From positions 310,001 through 374,000 of the forward strand of contig NC_016459.1 of NCBI RefSeq assembly GCF_000226115.1: a stretch of DNA of 64,000 nucleotides. The letters are read 5' to 3'. A model generated the notes under the pieces. That model made no database searches. It was not told the DNA's origin and saw only the letters and a program-made list of their open reading frames with translations. A program made the translations under genes and the position numbers. This DNA comes from Thermothielavioides terrestris NRRL 8126 (taxonomy: Eukaryota; Ascomycota; Sordariomycetes; Sordariales; Chaetomiaceae). Within the stretch, counting starts at the first letter, position 1. Each line of letters begins with the position of its first letter. Positions 21,801-33,038 of this stretch are shown here, piece after piece.

Positions 21801-24800
21801 TGTCGAAGGTCTTGTCGAAGACCTTTTGGTCTTTCTTACTTAATAGATAGGATTAGGTATTAACCTTCTAGTTTTGCTAGCCCTCTATCAGAGGCATATA
21901 TATCAACTCGTTTAGGCTCTGCTAGATAAGACCTTTATCCTTCTAGAAGTTAGGGTATCGTTCAACGACCTCGATAAAACGTTATACGGTGCCGAGATCC
22001 TTAGTATATATATATACACTGTCCTTAGTGACGATTTCGTCTAGGCTCGGATCTATATACAAGCCTAGTGTTAACTACTTCTCTAGTACAAATGGCTTAC
22101 TAGCCAGTTCAAAGTCGTTGGCCTATACTAGTTGGAAGACGTAGTCGCTTATTAGCGTAGCAGAATCAGTATTGTTAAACTCGTTGGTAGAGACGGCTTT
22201 TACAAGGTTGATAGCTAAGGGTATCGATAACTTATCATAGCTATACTAAGCCACGGCTACGATATAGTCATCGAAAGCGAATTCGCTATTGATTAGTATA
22301 ACCATAGTAGACTACGTTACTAAAGAAGGAGGTTCGATATCTATAGCCGCTGCTAAGGTAGCTATCGTAGCCGTCGCTATACTAGCTACCAATGTAGTTA
22401 GCGCTAATATCTAGGAGCAGGCTAAGAAACTACTATCTTCGTATTTGCAAATCTTACCTACTAGGTATCGCTTTAGGATCTTAATAATACTATATAAAGT
22501 GTTCTTGATAATAGCCACCTTCGTAGTCTTAGCTATAACTACGGCATAATATATAGCCAGATAGTCAAAGTGGAATATAAAGGACTAGCCTTTCAGGAGT
22601 AGCTTATATTCGACTAGGATCTTAGCCTCCTAATTCAGTAGAAGCATAATCGTATAGGTAGTCTTAACCTTCCAAACGTATAGAGCTAAATACGCATTTA
22701 TAGCAAATAGAATACTAAATTTAAAGGCCTAGAGGTCAACCTTCTTTACGTTATAGTCGATTAGGGCTTAGTAGCTGTCTAGGAAATCATTATTGAATAG
22801 AAGGTTAGGTCCTAGGGAATCTACTACCTAAGCAGAGTAGGTAAACTTATACAAAGTAGGCTTGTCATCCTCTATACTGGTTAAGAAGATAGTAAAAGTA
22901 GCCTACTACGAGAGGGCTAGTTTCTTATCACCAACACCTATTACTTTGCCTTTGCAACGTTCGATAGAGTAGTTGAGTAGGTTTAACAGGTTATAGCTAA
23001 TGATCGAGCGGCTAGCTCCTAGATCGAAGTATACTTCTAGTTTATCGCCGTCTTCCTTTATACGAGTAGTAATACAGAAGTACGTGTAATTGCCCAATGG
23101 GCTATCGATACTATCATTCAACTCCGGAGCTAGGGCTTCCTTGATTTAGTAAGCTATAACTTCAAAGGTCTCTGATCTATGCTAGGTAGCTAATTCGCCT
23201 ATAGATTCCACCTCTATAGCCTCCGCCCTAGGCTCTGCTAGGCAGTGGAAAACACTATTCTTTATATCCTTATAATACTTTAGATATCGGAATAGAGCGT
23301 TATATAAGTTTAGAACGGTGGTATAATAGCTATATATACAACGTTTGGGTATAGCCTAGTTAGCTATATAATTCTTCTAAGCCTGCCTTAGGCCTATACC
23401 TTTATAGGTTTTAACGTACTATCGCACCTCCTATTTAGCCTAAAAGGTCTTATAGTACTTACGGTATATAAGCTCTAAGTCAATAACTATATATACGATC
23501 TCCGATTTGGAAGATGACATAGAGGTGCTAGACGTAGTAGAGCGGTCCAATACGATATCCGAGGTATCAGCTTCGTTCCTAGATTTAGGATCGCCAACGA
23601 AATACATATAGTTATAGGGTCGATCGCGCTTACGGTCGTTATAGCGGTCCTTCCAATCGTCGTATCGGTCTTTTCGATCATTACGCCAATCGTCGTAGTA
23701 GCGGTGGTCGTTATAGCGACGATCGTTATAGTCACGGCGGTCGTCCCGATCTTAGTTATAGTTACAATCGACTAGGCGATAGTAGTCGCCACTATAGTAG
23801 TAGCGATCCTTATAATTGCTTCGAGACTTATTAGCTTAATATCAAGGCGCCTATTTAACCTTTTCTTCCTCTTTGTACTTGTCCTTGCCACTTAGCTTCT
23901 TCTATACGTTAGGGAACTTCGCTATAGCTATAGATTTGAGTATAGCCTACGATTGTTCCTACTTATATAAGCATTGATCGAGAGAGGTAAAAAACTAGGG
24001 GTAGCGGATATATCGCTAGATATTTAGATCTATATACTCCTAGATCTAATGTATAGTACCTTGCCAACTAGAGCCGTCGGCATTGTCATTTATTGTATAA
24101 GCCTAGTGTAATTTACGTTCGATAAACTCTATAAAGGCTTCTTTATTAGTAGCAATATCTTTAAGGTAGAGGAAGGTTGTATTGAATTTCTTAGTAGCAA
24201 CTATTGAATCTAGTTTAAAGTACGTCTTTAAAGCCTCTAGTATCGTCTTAAGGCCTTACTCCTTAAGAAAGCGACGATAGCTATTAGAAATCCTATTGGA
24301 CCACCAATGTTTAGCTCTGCCTTTAAGGAGTATTAGGAACATCTTAACGATCTACCGCTTAACAGATCCGTCGTTATCGTCTTCAATAAAGGTTTCAATA
24401 TAGGCTTAGAAGCGATAAGCATTAGTATAAGTAATTGCCTTGCCTTTATAGATTACTCCTAGGCCATCGGGATCTAGGTAGTATAGGTCGAAGACTCTAA
24501 TGTCCTCTCGCTTGACTTTGAATTCGATGTAGCCTGCTATATAGCTAGAGTCGAATATACCGTCTTAATATTAGTGGCTATTAGGCGTTGGACTATCGCT
24601 CTAAGGGTTTGGTCGACAATAATATAGTTCTATACGATATAGGCTATTGTAAACGAGGTTATACTAGGAGCTAATAGTTATACCGCCTTTAGAAATTGGG
24701 TATATAGTCTAAATAGGCGTAGGCTATATAGGGTAAGCTAGTAGGTTTAGCTACGCTAGCAGATAAGGCTATGCCAGTTGGTAAAGACCCTAGCTAACTA

Positions 24801-25719
24801 GATATATAGGTGCCTACTAATACGGATCTAGGCCGGTATACGATGTAACCGGTATAGTTGGGGTTGACCTAGGCAGCATCTACAGGGTCTGATTGGCCAA
24901 CGAAACTCAGGCCGTTTCTACGAACTACGGCGTAGCCTACGTGTAGTATTACACTATAGGTATACACTACCTCTGAATATACTATAGGCTGTTCAATATA
25001 AAGTTATTGAGGACCGGAATAGTGGGCTGAGGTTAATAGGGCGCCATTCCTATATATAGGCGATTTATAGCCTCCTAATAGGCCTACTACAAAGCCTAGG
25101 AATTAGTCCTCGTAGAACGAGCTATAGATTATTCCTCTAGATATGCTATATAGGCTTCTATCCGGCGTATATTCTAATCTAAATTTTTTATATTCGATTA
25201 GATCACTTCGGTTACTTAGGCCGTCAACTTATCTATTAGATTGATTTAGTCGTATTCTAGGCGGTTAAGGCGCTAATCGATATATACGATTGTCTACTTA
25301 TTATAGCCAAAGTTGGCTAGCTTCGAGAGCGATTCTTCAGCACTATAAAGGTCCTCTTCTATATTATTGTCGCCTAGCTATAAATCGTACCTAGTGACGA
25401 AGGATACTTCTATATCCTATAGGTCACGATCGAGGGTTGTAGAGTCTCGAGTATTGTAGAGTCCACTGTTTAAATTGGTCGAGAGGATTAGATACTCGAC
25501 CTAAATACGCTAGGTGTTATAGGCTTCGGCTACCTAGTATTCTTAGCCTAGATCGTATTCCTTGACCTATTCTATCGATAGAACGGTCAGCGCTATAGAT
25601 AATTAGGCGATCGCTAGTAGATTCTTAGGAAACTCGCCTAGTATATCTAGGGCATCCTTTAAAGGGTTGTTTTATAAGCTGGAGGGCTTCCCTAAGCCCT
25701 TTACTACTTTAGGAGGTAT
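18830..25719 (-). pseudogene. family A gag-pol remnant (copy 1)
   Basis: Gag seems to start at 25719 where ATA replaces ATG (ATA-PPKVVKGLGKPSS). A capsid-like AKHWWSNRISNS block lies near 24.3 kb, then DRDDRRDYNDRRYND-type sequence at 23.6-23.8 kb. Protease shows YFDLGASRSI (Asp codon 23025-23023). Reverse transcriptase shows VVINLRSLNYIT and FIDDIVIYLDNA near 21.4 kb, followed by EQYIGAIGFL. RNase H lies near 20.9 kb, integrase around 19.5-20.3 kb, and a chromodomain-like EYIFRH...IKYLI block near 18.9 kb. TAG stops interrupt every domain and at least one frame change lies near the RH-IN border. Confidence 0.88.
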
Positions 25720-26182
25720 ATTTCACGTCAACCAACGTAACTAACTAGCCAACCAAGTAAATAGTACAGTGTAAGTGGGTATAGAGTAGAAAGGGTAGCC
25801 TTCAACTATAGGTTATAGTAAAGGCTCTAGATACTAGCTATATAGCTAGCTAAGGGGCTCTATAGCGTCGAGGGTATTATTAAGCACTTGTAGGCCACAA
25901 GGTCTAGCGAGCCTCAGATTAGGAGAGTAAAGTATAGCTAAGATATAGCCTACTTGACTATAAGAATATAGGGGCTATAGCGCTTAGCGAAAGAGGGGAG
26001 GTATAGTGGCTGTCAAAGTCCTTGTTGGACCCAACTACTTAGTAGAGATAGTTGTAGTTGGCCTCTGTAGGGCATAGAGACTTCTGTAGGCGAGCCGTCG
26101 CGAAGATTGTAGATGCTCGAATGGTTTAATCGAATAGATTCGATTGATCAAATAGATCGAAGAAGATGGCGGTCAGCGCGAT

Positions 26183-26200
26183 CGTAAGTCGTAGCTACCA
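26183..26200 (-). other. primer-binding site of family A copy 1
   Basis: Two bases inside the 5' LTR the coding strand reads TGGTAGCTACGACTTACG. TGG is the usual complement of a tRNA CCA end. The first 15 bases recur at the same place in both other LTR elements of the window. The matching tRNA was not identified. Confidence 0.75.
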
Positions 26201-26202
26201 TT

Positions 26203-26419
26203 TGATGCGGTGACATACAATAATAGTAGGCAGGTAAAATGGTAGAATGAATGATGATGTATTCAAAGTGGGGAGGCTCCTACTACTGCTAAGATATTCT
26301 TGGCAGTGTATGGGGTGCATAGGCCATGTAGGGCAAACCCTGTATGGAGCAACCCTAACCCAGAGCTTAACCTAGAAGGGGTCATCATCTATTTATATAT
26401 ACAAGAGTATCCGGTATCA
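26203..26419 (-). repeat. family A LTR, 5' LTR of copy 1
   Basis: 217 bp, the same length as its partner. On the coding strand the start includes TATATATAAATAGATGATGA, a plausible TATA region for the element promoter. Confidence 0.93.
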
Positions 26420-26466
26420 CTTGTCCGTCGTCGTCGTCAGGCTAAACTACGCTAACGAAATTGCAG

Positions 26467-27806
26467 CATCGCGCCACTCGACGGAGCATTCTCCGAAGGT
26501 AGCGCGGACTACGAGGCTGTCACCAGCTTGTACGATATTCCGGATGAATTTGTGTGGGAGCGCGAACGGGGGGTTACACACGTATACGGGCGTCGCCTGG
26601 GCGGCGCCGGGCGGGAGAGTAAGTGTGCTGCCTTTTTCGGCAGTTGTGTTGCGTGGCTTTAACCGAGTTTCTCACCGCGGCAGCTCTCTGGATGCACTTT
26701 TTGGCTGTGGTGCCCGCAGCAGACATCCCCGGCCGCCAACCAAACTGGCAGAAATGGGGCTTCGTCCTCATATGGATTCCAAAAACCGAAAAGCCACAAA
26801 CAGACAACCCGCCCCCTTACCCTGCCGCGGCGCCCGAAAAGACATACACGGTCGCGGCCATCGTGTTCGAGCCTCCCGTTGAAACGCTGCAGCGACTCAT
26901 CAGCTTCGGCCAGTCTGCCAACTGGACCGATGCAGCCGTCGACCCTTTTGTCTTGGTCGACATCGCACTCGCGTCGTGGTATCACCGCGTCGACGATGTG
27001 GCGTGGCGGGTCACACACTTGGTCCGGGAGGACGAGGTGGACATCTTCCGCCGAACGGGGATGCTCCGGTCGACAGACGACGCTGCCGTCACCGACTTGG
27101 ACCTCCACCGCATCCACACGAGCGCGAAGAACGCCATCTTTATGGAGGAGGCGTTGCGGGCCGCTATTCGACTGGTGGATTTGGCCGTGTCAGATCACGA
27201 ATCCGTCTTGAAAGATGGAAGACTTCTTCAAGAAAACACACATTGACGCCTGCGGCACCGCCGCGAGCTGTTTCATTCGACAAGACTGAGGATCCTAAGC
27301 TGCCAGGCCAGAATCAAGAACACCGTGGATCTCGTGAGCGACGCACCGGGCACGCGCCCATTCCGGCCGTCCCGTGAACTAACCAGCAAAGCGGACAGGC
27401 CTTCCACATCAACATGGCACACGACAGCGCCGTCAACCTCGAGCACAGCCGCAGCGTCCGGCTGATGTCCATCCTCGGCCTGGTGTTCATCCCCTTCAGC
27501 GCCGTCACGTCCGTCTTCGGCACGCAGTTCTTCAGCCCCGCCGACGACGGCCGCCACATGCAGGTCAGCGCGGACTTCTGGATGCTGTGGACCACCGCGC
27601 TGCCGCTGACCCTCGTCATCCTGGCGGTCTGGTGCGCCACCGAGCGCCGCGAGCCCCTGAAGTGGCCGGCGCCGGCGCGCTTTCCCCTGCCGCGCTGGTG
27701 GCCCGAGGCGGCGGCGCGGAAGGGGATGGCGGCGGCCCGGGGCAGCGGGGGCGGGATGTTGGCGGCTGCGACGGAGCTGAGGAATCTCGGTTCTCAGATT
27801 GTGTGA
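26467..27806 (+). pseudogene. CorA-like Mg2+ transporter family protein, 3' part, with in-frame TGA
   Basis: Visible exons 26467-26618, 26684-27333 and 27399-27806. Introns are 26619-26683 (GTAAGT) and 27334-27398 (GTGAGC, branch CTAAC). Exon 1 reads SLYDIPDEFVWERERGVTHV and exon 2 has DPFVLVDIALASWYHRVDDV, both typical of fungal CorA-like proteins. LRHRRELFHSTRLRILS then leads into the first membrane helix SVRLMSILGLVFIPFSAVTS with VFGTQFF. A second helix (WTTALPLTLVILAVWC) follows. The usual CorA GMN signature is not seen, as in many fungal CorA-like proteins. Codon TGA at 27244-27246 (CAT-TGA-CGC) interrupts exon 2; CGA would restore it. The 5' end is separated by retrotransposon copy 1. 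The gene is probably inactive. Confidence 0.8.
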
Positions 27807-28032
27807 AACTAGCCGTCAAGTGCTCCGGTAATGAGGCCACTGGAAAGAATGGTGGTTGGAAGAAAAGATACCTAAGTTCGTGATGTCCGATTGGGGTTGC
27901 ATTTTCATCCTGAACATCGAAAGTTAATGGCTCATCGTTGCACGTAAATGAAACGCGTTGTTGTCAGAACTTTTGTGTGCGTTGACGAGAGGAGTTGAAA
28001 GTCGGCGATGGTACTCGAAGAATTCTTCCTTC

Positions 28033-28078
28033 GGCCCGGAGATGTGGGCCCGGACATGTGGGCCCGGACATATGGGCC
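28033..28078. repeat. 14-bp tandem repeat, about 3 units
   Basis: GGGCCCGGACATGT is repeated with small changes (GGAGATGT, GGACATAT). Each unit contains the palindrome GGGCCC. Confidence 0.85.
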
Positions 28079-28320
28079 GTTGAGTCCCCGCAGCCCCCGC
28101 TTTTGCTCCACATCTCTCCGACCTCCGCCGTCCGTCCCCTCCGGAGTTAACCAGCCAAGCCGCCGACGGCTCATATAACCGAGCATCACATACAGAGCAT
28201 TGGCCAGCCCGCTTGAACGAGTATGCAAAATGTTGGAGTCAACATGACTAGCCGAATTCTCTCCGCTGCCAAAAAAAAAAAAAAAAAAAATCACAAAACA
28301 AAAAATAGAAACGGAATAAA

Positions 28321-28355
28321 GTAACGAGCTCGACCGAGTCGAAGTCGGGACATCC
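28321..28355 (-). ncRNA. 3' fragment of tRNA-like unit (copy D)
   Basis: On the minus strand GTCCCGACTTCGACTCGG then CGAGCTCGTTACTTTATT matches the 3' end of the copy at 33039-33153. The box A half is missing, so this is a truncated copy. Confidence 0.6.
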
Positions 28356-28516
28356 AAGTAATGGGAGGTGGGATGGCATCGTACACACGCAAGTAGGAAA
28401 GCGAGAAAGTCAATGTGATCGCTTGAATTGATGTCCAGATCTTCTGGATGAGTTCCCAGTGGCTGCTGAGAGCATGCATACCGTTGGGGGAGAAAAAAGT
28501 TGAAGAAAAAAGGAAT

Positions 28517-28654
28517 GTGCTCGCCCAGATCGAAGCCGGGACCTTCGAATCGGTCGGGTTAGATGGCGCGTCACTCATGTGAGGTTAGAGGGTCACAATG
28601 AGCTTCGCTCGCGTAATCGCCCGCCGACCGCTGTGCCAACTACACCACGAGCTC
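28517..28654 (-). ncRNA. tRNA-like Pol III-type unit, copy A (138 nt)
   Basis: The minus strand starts GAGCTCG and ends CGAGCAC, a near-complete acceptor-like stem. TGGTGTAGTTGG is a good box A, and a D-arm-like GTGT/GCAC follows. CGGTCGG pairs with CCGACCG as a 7-bp central stem around a long loop. A T-arm-like hairpin CCCGG-CTTCGAT-CTGGG serves as box B. Six T residues follow at once (A run 28506-28511 on plus). Compared with a real tRNA, the T loop is shifted by one base and the anticodon loop is far too long. It could be an intron-bearing tRNA gene gone astray, a tRNA-derived SINE, or a new small RNA. Confidence 0.55.
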
Positions 28655-28705
28655 ATTCAGGGGGGGAGGTTGTTTTGCACACCAACCACAAGCGCTTATA
28701 TGGCC
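28655..28705 (-). promoter_or_regulatory. upstream element of tRNA-like copy A
   Basis: GGCCATATAAGCGCTTGTGG on the minus strand, followed by a C7 run just before the transcript-like start. The TATA-like core lies about 36-51 bases upstream, the same place as in copies B and C. Confidence 0.6.
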
Positions 28706-29211
28706 TGTGCCTCACACACCTCGAAAAACAGTCACCTAACTTGCCTAATTAAACATCAGGGCGCACTTCCTTGACGATCTCTCAGTCAGGGCCTTCTCTT
28801 GCAGCTTTTTACAGTGTTTGTTCAATGGCAAGAACTTAGAGTCGACCACGTTGGACGTCTGGGAATGTTCCCTTCGCTTCCCAATGTGCTCCCCCCTCGC
28901 TGCCCCCTTTCACCTGCAGTATTCTCGAGGTGTGCAAGGTGGCGAGGAACAATGGGTACAATATCTAGCGACTGGACCAATCTGCTGCCGCATCCGCTAC
29001 CCCCAATTGCTGGTTAGCGTTGCTTACCGGTGTAGAGTTTCACAACCTCCCCCGCTGGCGCCGGCCAGTTGTTGCGCTGATGCTCTTGTTGTTACACCGT
29101 TCTGCCTTCACCTTCCGCTTGCTCTACTTAAAAAGTAAATGAGCTCGCCAAATTGAAGTCAAGACGAAATTAATGGCCGAGTACCTTGGGGGGGAAAATG
29201 AAAAAGGAAAT
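28706..29211. other. intergenic between tRNA-like copies A and B
   Basis: No gene was recognised. A T5 terminator for copy B lies at its right edge (A run 29201-29205 on the plus strand). Confidence 0.45.
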
Positions 29212-29318
29212 GAGCCCGCCCGACTCGAAGTCGGGACCTTCAGGTCTGGTACGATAGCCTTGGGTTAGAAATCGCTTAATCGCCCACCAACCTGCTGTGC
29301 CAACTACACCACAGGCTC
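29212..29318 (-). ncRNA. tRNA-like Pol III-type unit, copy B (107 nt)
   Basis: Minus strand, starting GAGCCTG and ending CGGGCTC. The fifth base pair is C-G here but T-A in copy C, a compensatory change that keeps the stem. Box A is TGGTGTAGTTGG. A 5-bp central stem CAGGT/ACCTG encloses about 43 nt. The T-arm-like hairpin is CCCGACTTCGAGTCGGG. Five T residues follow. This is the shortest and most tRNA-like copy. Confidence 0.6.
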
Positions 29319-29368
29319 ATTTCGGGGGGGGAGGTTGCCTCAATGGAAGCCGCAAGCGCTTATATGCC
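29319..29368 (-). promoter_or_regulatory. upstream element of tRNA-like copy B
   Basis: GGCATATAAGCGCTTGCGG on the minus strand about 36-50 bases upstream of the unit, with a CCTCCCCCCC run next to the start. Confidence 0.6.
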
Positions 29369-30540
29369 CCGGGCCTCTGCTTTCCTCCCACCTCAGCTTG
29401 TTGATACACACGCAAACTTCCGCCGGCTTCATGTCCTGAGAGCGACAGTGTTTTCACTACCCTCCATTTACTTACATTGCTTCCTCCTACTGCTCACATT
29501 TACCGCCTTACCTTGCTCGTTCGCACCCGATACTGACAAACCGCACCCCCAAAACTGACAAACTGATCCTTCACCGCCAAGCGCCGCTGTTGCCGCTGCT
29601 GATGTTTGTCCTGATCCAGCAAATGATTGGGTTGTGGCTACATTACAGACACACGAAGTGCCAATGAGGTGGTGTCTCAGTACACTCCAACAGCATAAAC
29701 ATAGGTACTGTACATGACTACCAATACAAAGGAAGTATGTCACGCCACCGCGAGGCTCCTCTCGGTGCGCCCAACCCCTTGCCCAGTCATCCGTATCTCC
29801 CTTTCTTCATTGCCGTTGCTTGTCTGTCTTACACGAGGTGGACTGGGCGTCGAAAACATTGCCATGAACATTGCCATGGAGAGTGGTTGTTGCAGGTTAC
29901 GTTGCGGAGCCGCTGAGCTGAGGTTGGCCCGGTGCGCAGAGTGGTGGTTGAGCTTGGCCGGCACATTCAGAAAGGGGTTTCCTTTCGTTGGGATTGGCCA
30001 GGTTGATCGCCGGATTGTGACTCGGAGAGACTTGAGTGATGGGTTGTCTGGGCTTCGTGCTTGTTTGTACGCTCTTGTGCGTGATTTTGGCCAAGGTTGA
30101 GTGCCGCCGCACCTGACGCCAGGGTGGTGGTTGTGGAAACGGTGAGGGAATTGGCATGGAGACAAGAGGCAACCGACTGCGTAGAGATGGCATATACCAT
30201 GCTGCTTGAAAGGCTTACCGGGCCAGAGCCTGCTTCAGATAGCGCACCATTGGTCCTTCCTCTTTGCTGTCCCTGTTCAACGGCCAGAGTTAGCATTTTT
30301 CTTTTCTTTTCTCCTTTTTTTTAAAAAAAAAAGTTTAAAAAAAAGAAATAACATAAGAAATAAGAAATAAGAAATTAACAAAATAAGAAAATACAAAAAT
30401 AACAAAATAAAAAAATACAAAAAAAAAAAAAAAGAAAAACAAACTGAGTATATGGAAAAGCTCGGGGGCCGAGGAGGTGTGTCCAAGTGAGTGACTACCA
30501 GGTAAGCTACCCGAGACTGGAGGTTGGGTATATCGTACCA
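29369..30540. other. intergenic with A/T simple sequence
   Basis: No gene was recognised. Around 30300-30440 the plus strand is an A-rich simple sequence (AAATAAGAAATAAGAAATTA type). Open frames on both strands lack domain features. Confidence 0.45.
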
Positions 30541-31395
30541 CTCGCGCCGAAGAAGGGTTGAGCAGGAGCGGCCCCATCGCCGCGCTTTGATGGCAAGTCG
30601 ATCTGCCAAAATATGCATCCGTACTTAGTTGTGCTCGTGGCCGGGTATCCAGTGAGCCTCCAGCCTGACGGAGACGCCGCACTTCTGGATGACAACCGAC
30701 TGGGTGGCGATCAAATCGAGGACCGGACGGGCCAACGTCATGATTGCCTGGTCGAGCACCCTGGTCCCTTGAAGATATTCCAAATTGTACATGTTGTCGT
30801 TGAAGATCCGCACCACAACTGTCTTTCCGGCGAGAAGCGGGCAGTTCGAGAACTGGAGTATCTCTTGTGTAGCGACGAAGAGACACTCGGACAAGGCGAG
30901 AAACTCGCCTAAGCGACGGTCGTAGAGCGGAGTAACCGGCCAGGCGGCTCGAATCACCGGCCGATTCACCGGCTCACCCGGCAGCCATTGCGAGAATGTC
31001 ACCGCAATCCCCCCTTTATCCTGTTCAGGCGACTTGGACGCGTCGCAAAAGAGGTTCATGTGGATGTATGTGTCGGTTGAGGGGCAATTCGCAGCCCACT
31101 CCGCGTACAGCACCGCTGCTTCCTTTGAAGGTTGGATGTGTACTATGCCGTCGAATCGAGCGCATGGTGCCGGTGGCGTTGGATAGGGATTCATGTCCTG
31201 TATACATTGAGAATCAGCACGTTTGATCGCGGCCTTGAGCACTCTCAGCCCCTGAAGCTGTGCGGTGGCCGCATAACGGGCTCCCAGCAGTCGTCGTCGC
31301 CAGGTCGGCTGGGTGTGTTAGATGCGAAAGAAAGCCCTGTCAGGGTTGACGAGCGGTGTCGGGAGATCCGGACTTGTGGGTGCCCAGGATCTCAT
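30541..31395 (-). pseudogene. RNase H-fold protein with two in-frame TAA codons
   Basis: One minus-strand frame runs from ATG 31395 (MRSWAPTSPDLPTPLVNPDR) to the end of the RNase H fold. Catalytic-type residues appear in order: MNLFCDASKSPEQDKGG (Asp), RRLGEFLALSECL (Glu), VVRIFNDNMYNLEYL (Asp), and EAHWIPGHEHN followed by HILADRLAIKARR (His and last Asp). TAA at 31318-31320 and TAA at 30625-30627 interrupt it; the second separates HWIPGHEHN from ADRLA. Both would be CAA before a CpA-to-TpA change. The first could instead lie in an intron ending CACCCAG at 31309, but no good donor is seen. Stand-alone RNase H proteins occur in fungi and may derive from non-LTR retrotransposons. No reverse transcriptase remains nearby. 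Confidence 0.7.
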
Positions 31396-33038
31396 TAGTC
31401 GGATGTGCTTCGGGCCTCTGAGAAATGGGTATCTCGCAACCAAACGAGACAGTGTGGAGATTCCTTGGACGTCGAGGCAACGCTGATGATTCACCGCAAC
31501 TTCCTGACTGACGAGCCTAGCAGCAGATCACCTCGAGCAGTGACGCTGTGGAGGACACGGCTTGTTCCCAGCAGGAATAGATTAAGTCCATCAGGGACGT
31601 TGCCGGAGCCACCAAGTCGTGAAAGACGCAGGAGGAGCCATGTTGTCAAAGCCAAGGGAGACGTTACCATGGCCGTCGGAGACATCGCCGAACTTCGCCA
31701 AGACCCACGGGATGCGACGCATGGGATGGGATGCGCATGTACATAGATGTACACCGGCAGAGAGAAGAGAAATAGGTGAGTTCTTACCGCTGTGTGGGTA
31801 TCTTCGCAGTTTTGTGACCGAATATCGCTGTGCAACTTGCCATCGGCAAAGACAGAAAAGACACCTGGTCGGGTAATTTAGCACTGCGAGACTTGGAACG
31901 ACACCACAAGAATCGTGGATTACTGACTTAACAAAATGGCGACAGAGAAAGTTTGGTAAGCTGGCTCAGAACCGCAAATTGCGCGGCGGGGTCTTCGCGA
32001 TTGTTGACAGAACCTTAACCGCAGCGGGGGCCAGAAGGCAGCCAGGGAGGTTCACGAACGAAGAACTTTTGCAGCATTTGCTTACCCGCGGCCAACACAG
32101 CGAGAATCGGGCACAGGAGCGAGGGTGAAAAAATAAACAACATTTTTCTGCTACCTGTAATCATGGGATGAAAGCATCTGATTTGGGCACAGGGCCAGGT
32201 TGCCCCCTTCTCGACACGCTGAGAATGAAGTTAGTGAGCAGAACTTGGCGTGACAACTCTCAGCTCTCAAACTCGCCAAAGAAATACCTATGGTCTTGTC
32301 GATTTAACGCGCCTTCCTTCACCAGCATTTGAGCCCTAGGGCGTTGATTCGGAGAAGCCAATCCAGCTGTTGTGGTCACGCTTGTATGATACTTCCGTTT
32401 TTGAATACGAGCCAATCCTCCCAATTCTACCCCCCTTCCCTCCCCTTCGAAAAAGAAAAGAATGAAACTAAACGGACACTGCCAGATCCATTATCAGACC
32501 AACCCTCGCACTGCCCAAAAAAAGTAGACAAGAAAAAAAAAGGAAAAGAAAAGAAAAAGAAAAACAACGGAACAGAAATTGCTCTCTCACGCACACACAA
32601 AGCACCCCTACCATACAATATAAGAAGCATTCATCGTGTCTCTGGATAGTAATAATGAATATATGAATATCTTGCCTAAATCCCAAATGCAAAGGTTTCC
32701 GCTTTTCGCTGTTCTGTTCCCGTTTTGGGAAACGCCCGGTGAAGCTGCCGGTGTGGGGGCAACGGCAGACGTCGGGGGCGACGGGCAACAGGTGGGTCAA
32801 CACGGCACGGAGTGTCGCAACCGGAGTGGGGCTGTGCGGCCGGAGCGGGGCTTGCGGGTCCGAATCCGGGGGTTTGCGTCTAAGGCGGAGTATAAACGGA
32901 CAAGTCGGTTGCGATAGAACCGATCCAATGACGTTGGCCCCGGCTTCAGATGAAACCAAAACGAAAGATACCATCTACAACCAGTAGGGCATAAAAGCGC
33001 TTTGCGGCTCGCATGCCGGTAACCCTCCCCCCCCAAAT
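31396..33038. other. intergenic with purine tract and the copy C upstream element
   Basis: No gene was recognised. An A/G-rich stretch lies at 32520-32580. The conserved element GGGCATAAAAGCGCTTTGCGG lies at 32987-33007, about 37-49 bases before tRNA-like copy C, with a C run next to the start. Confidence 0.5.

Larger units (their letters stand above)
17947..26419 (-). mobile_element. Ty3/gypsy LTR retrotransposon, family A, copy 1 (8473 bp)
   Basis: Bounded by two 217-bp LTRs (17947-18163 and 26203-26419). The outer flanks share CTTG, an imperfect target duplication. The coding strand is minus: reading leftwards from 26.2 kb come the primer-binding site, gag, an Arg/Asp/Tyr-rich region, protease, reverse transcriptase, RNase H, integrase and a chromodomain-like tail. 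The order protease-RT-RH-IN defines Ty3/gypsy (Metaviridae). Stops, nearly all TAG, are scattered throughout, and TpA-rich words (CTATAG, TATATA) dominate, as after RIP. No long reading frame survives. Confidence 0.93.
27807..28516. other. intergenic with short tandem repeat, tRNA-like fragment and A run
   Basis: It contains a three-unit 14-bp repeat (28033-28078), a 20-nt A run at 28271-28290, and a partial tRNA-like copy at 28321-28355. No coding gene was recognised. Confidence 0.5.

Noticed and set aside
14167..26419. A Starship or other large cargo-carrying element
   Set aside because: No DUF3435 tyrosine recombinase is seen, and each block is explained by its own terminal repeats and target duplications.
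29212..29318. A standard tRNA gene
   Set aside because: The terminal stem and D arm fit, but the T loop is shifted by one base and the anticodon loop is about 43 nt with no clear anticodon, so I left it as tRNA-like.
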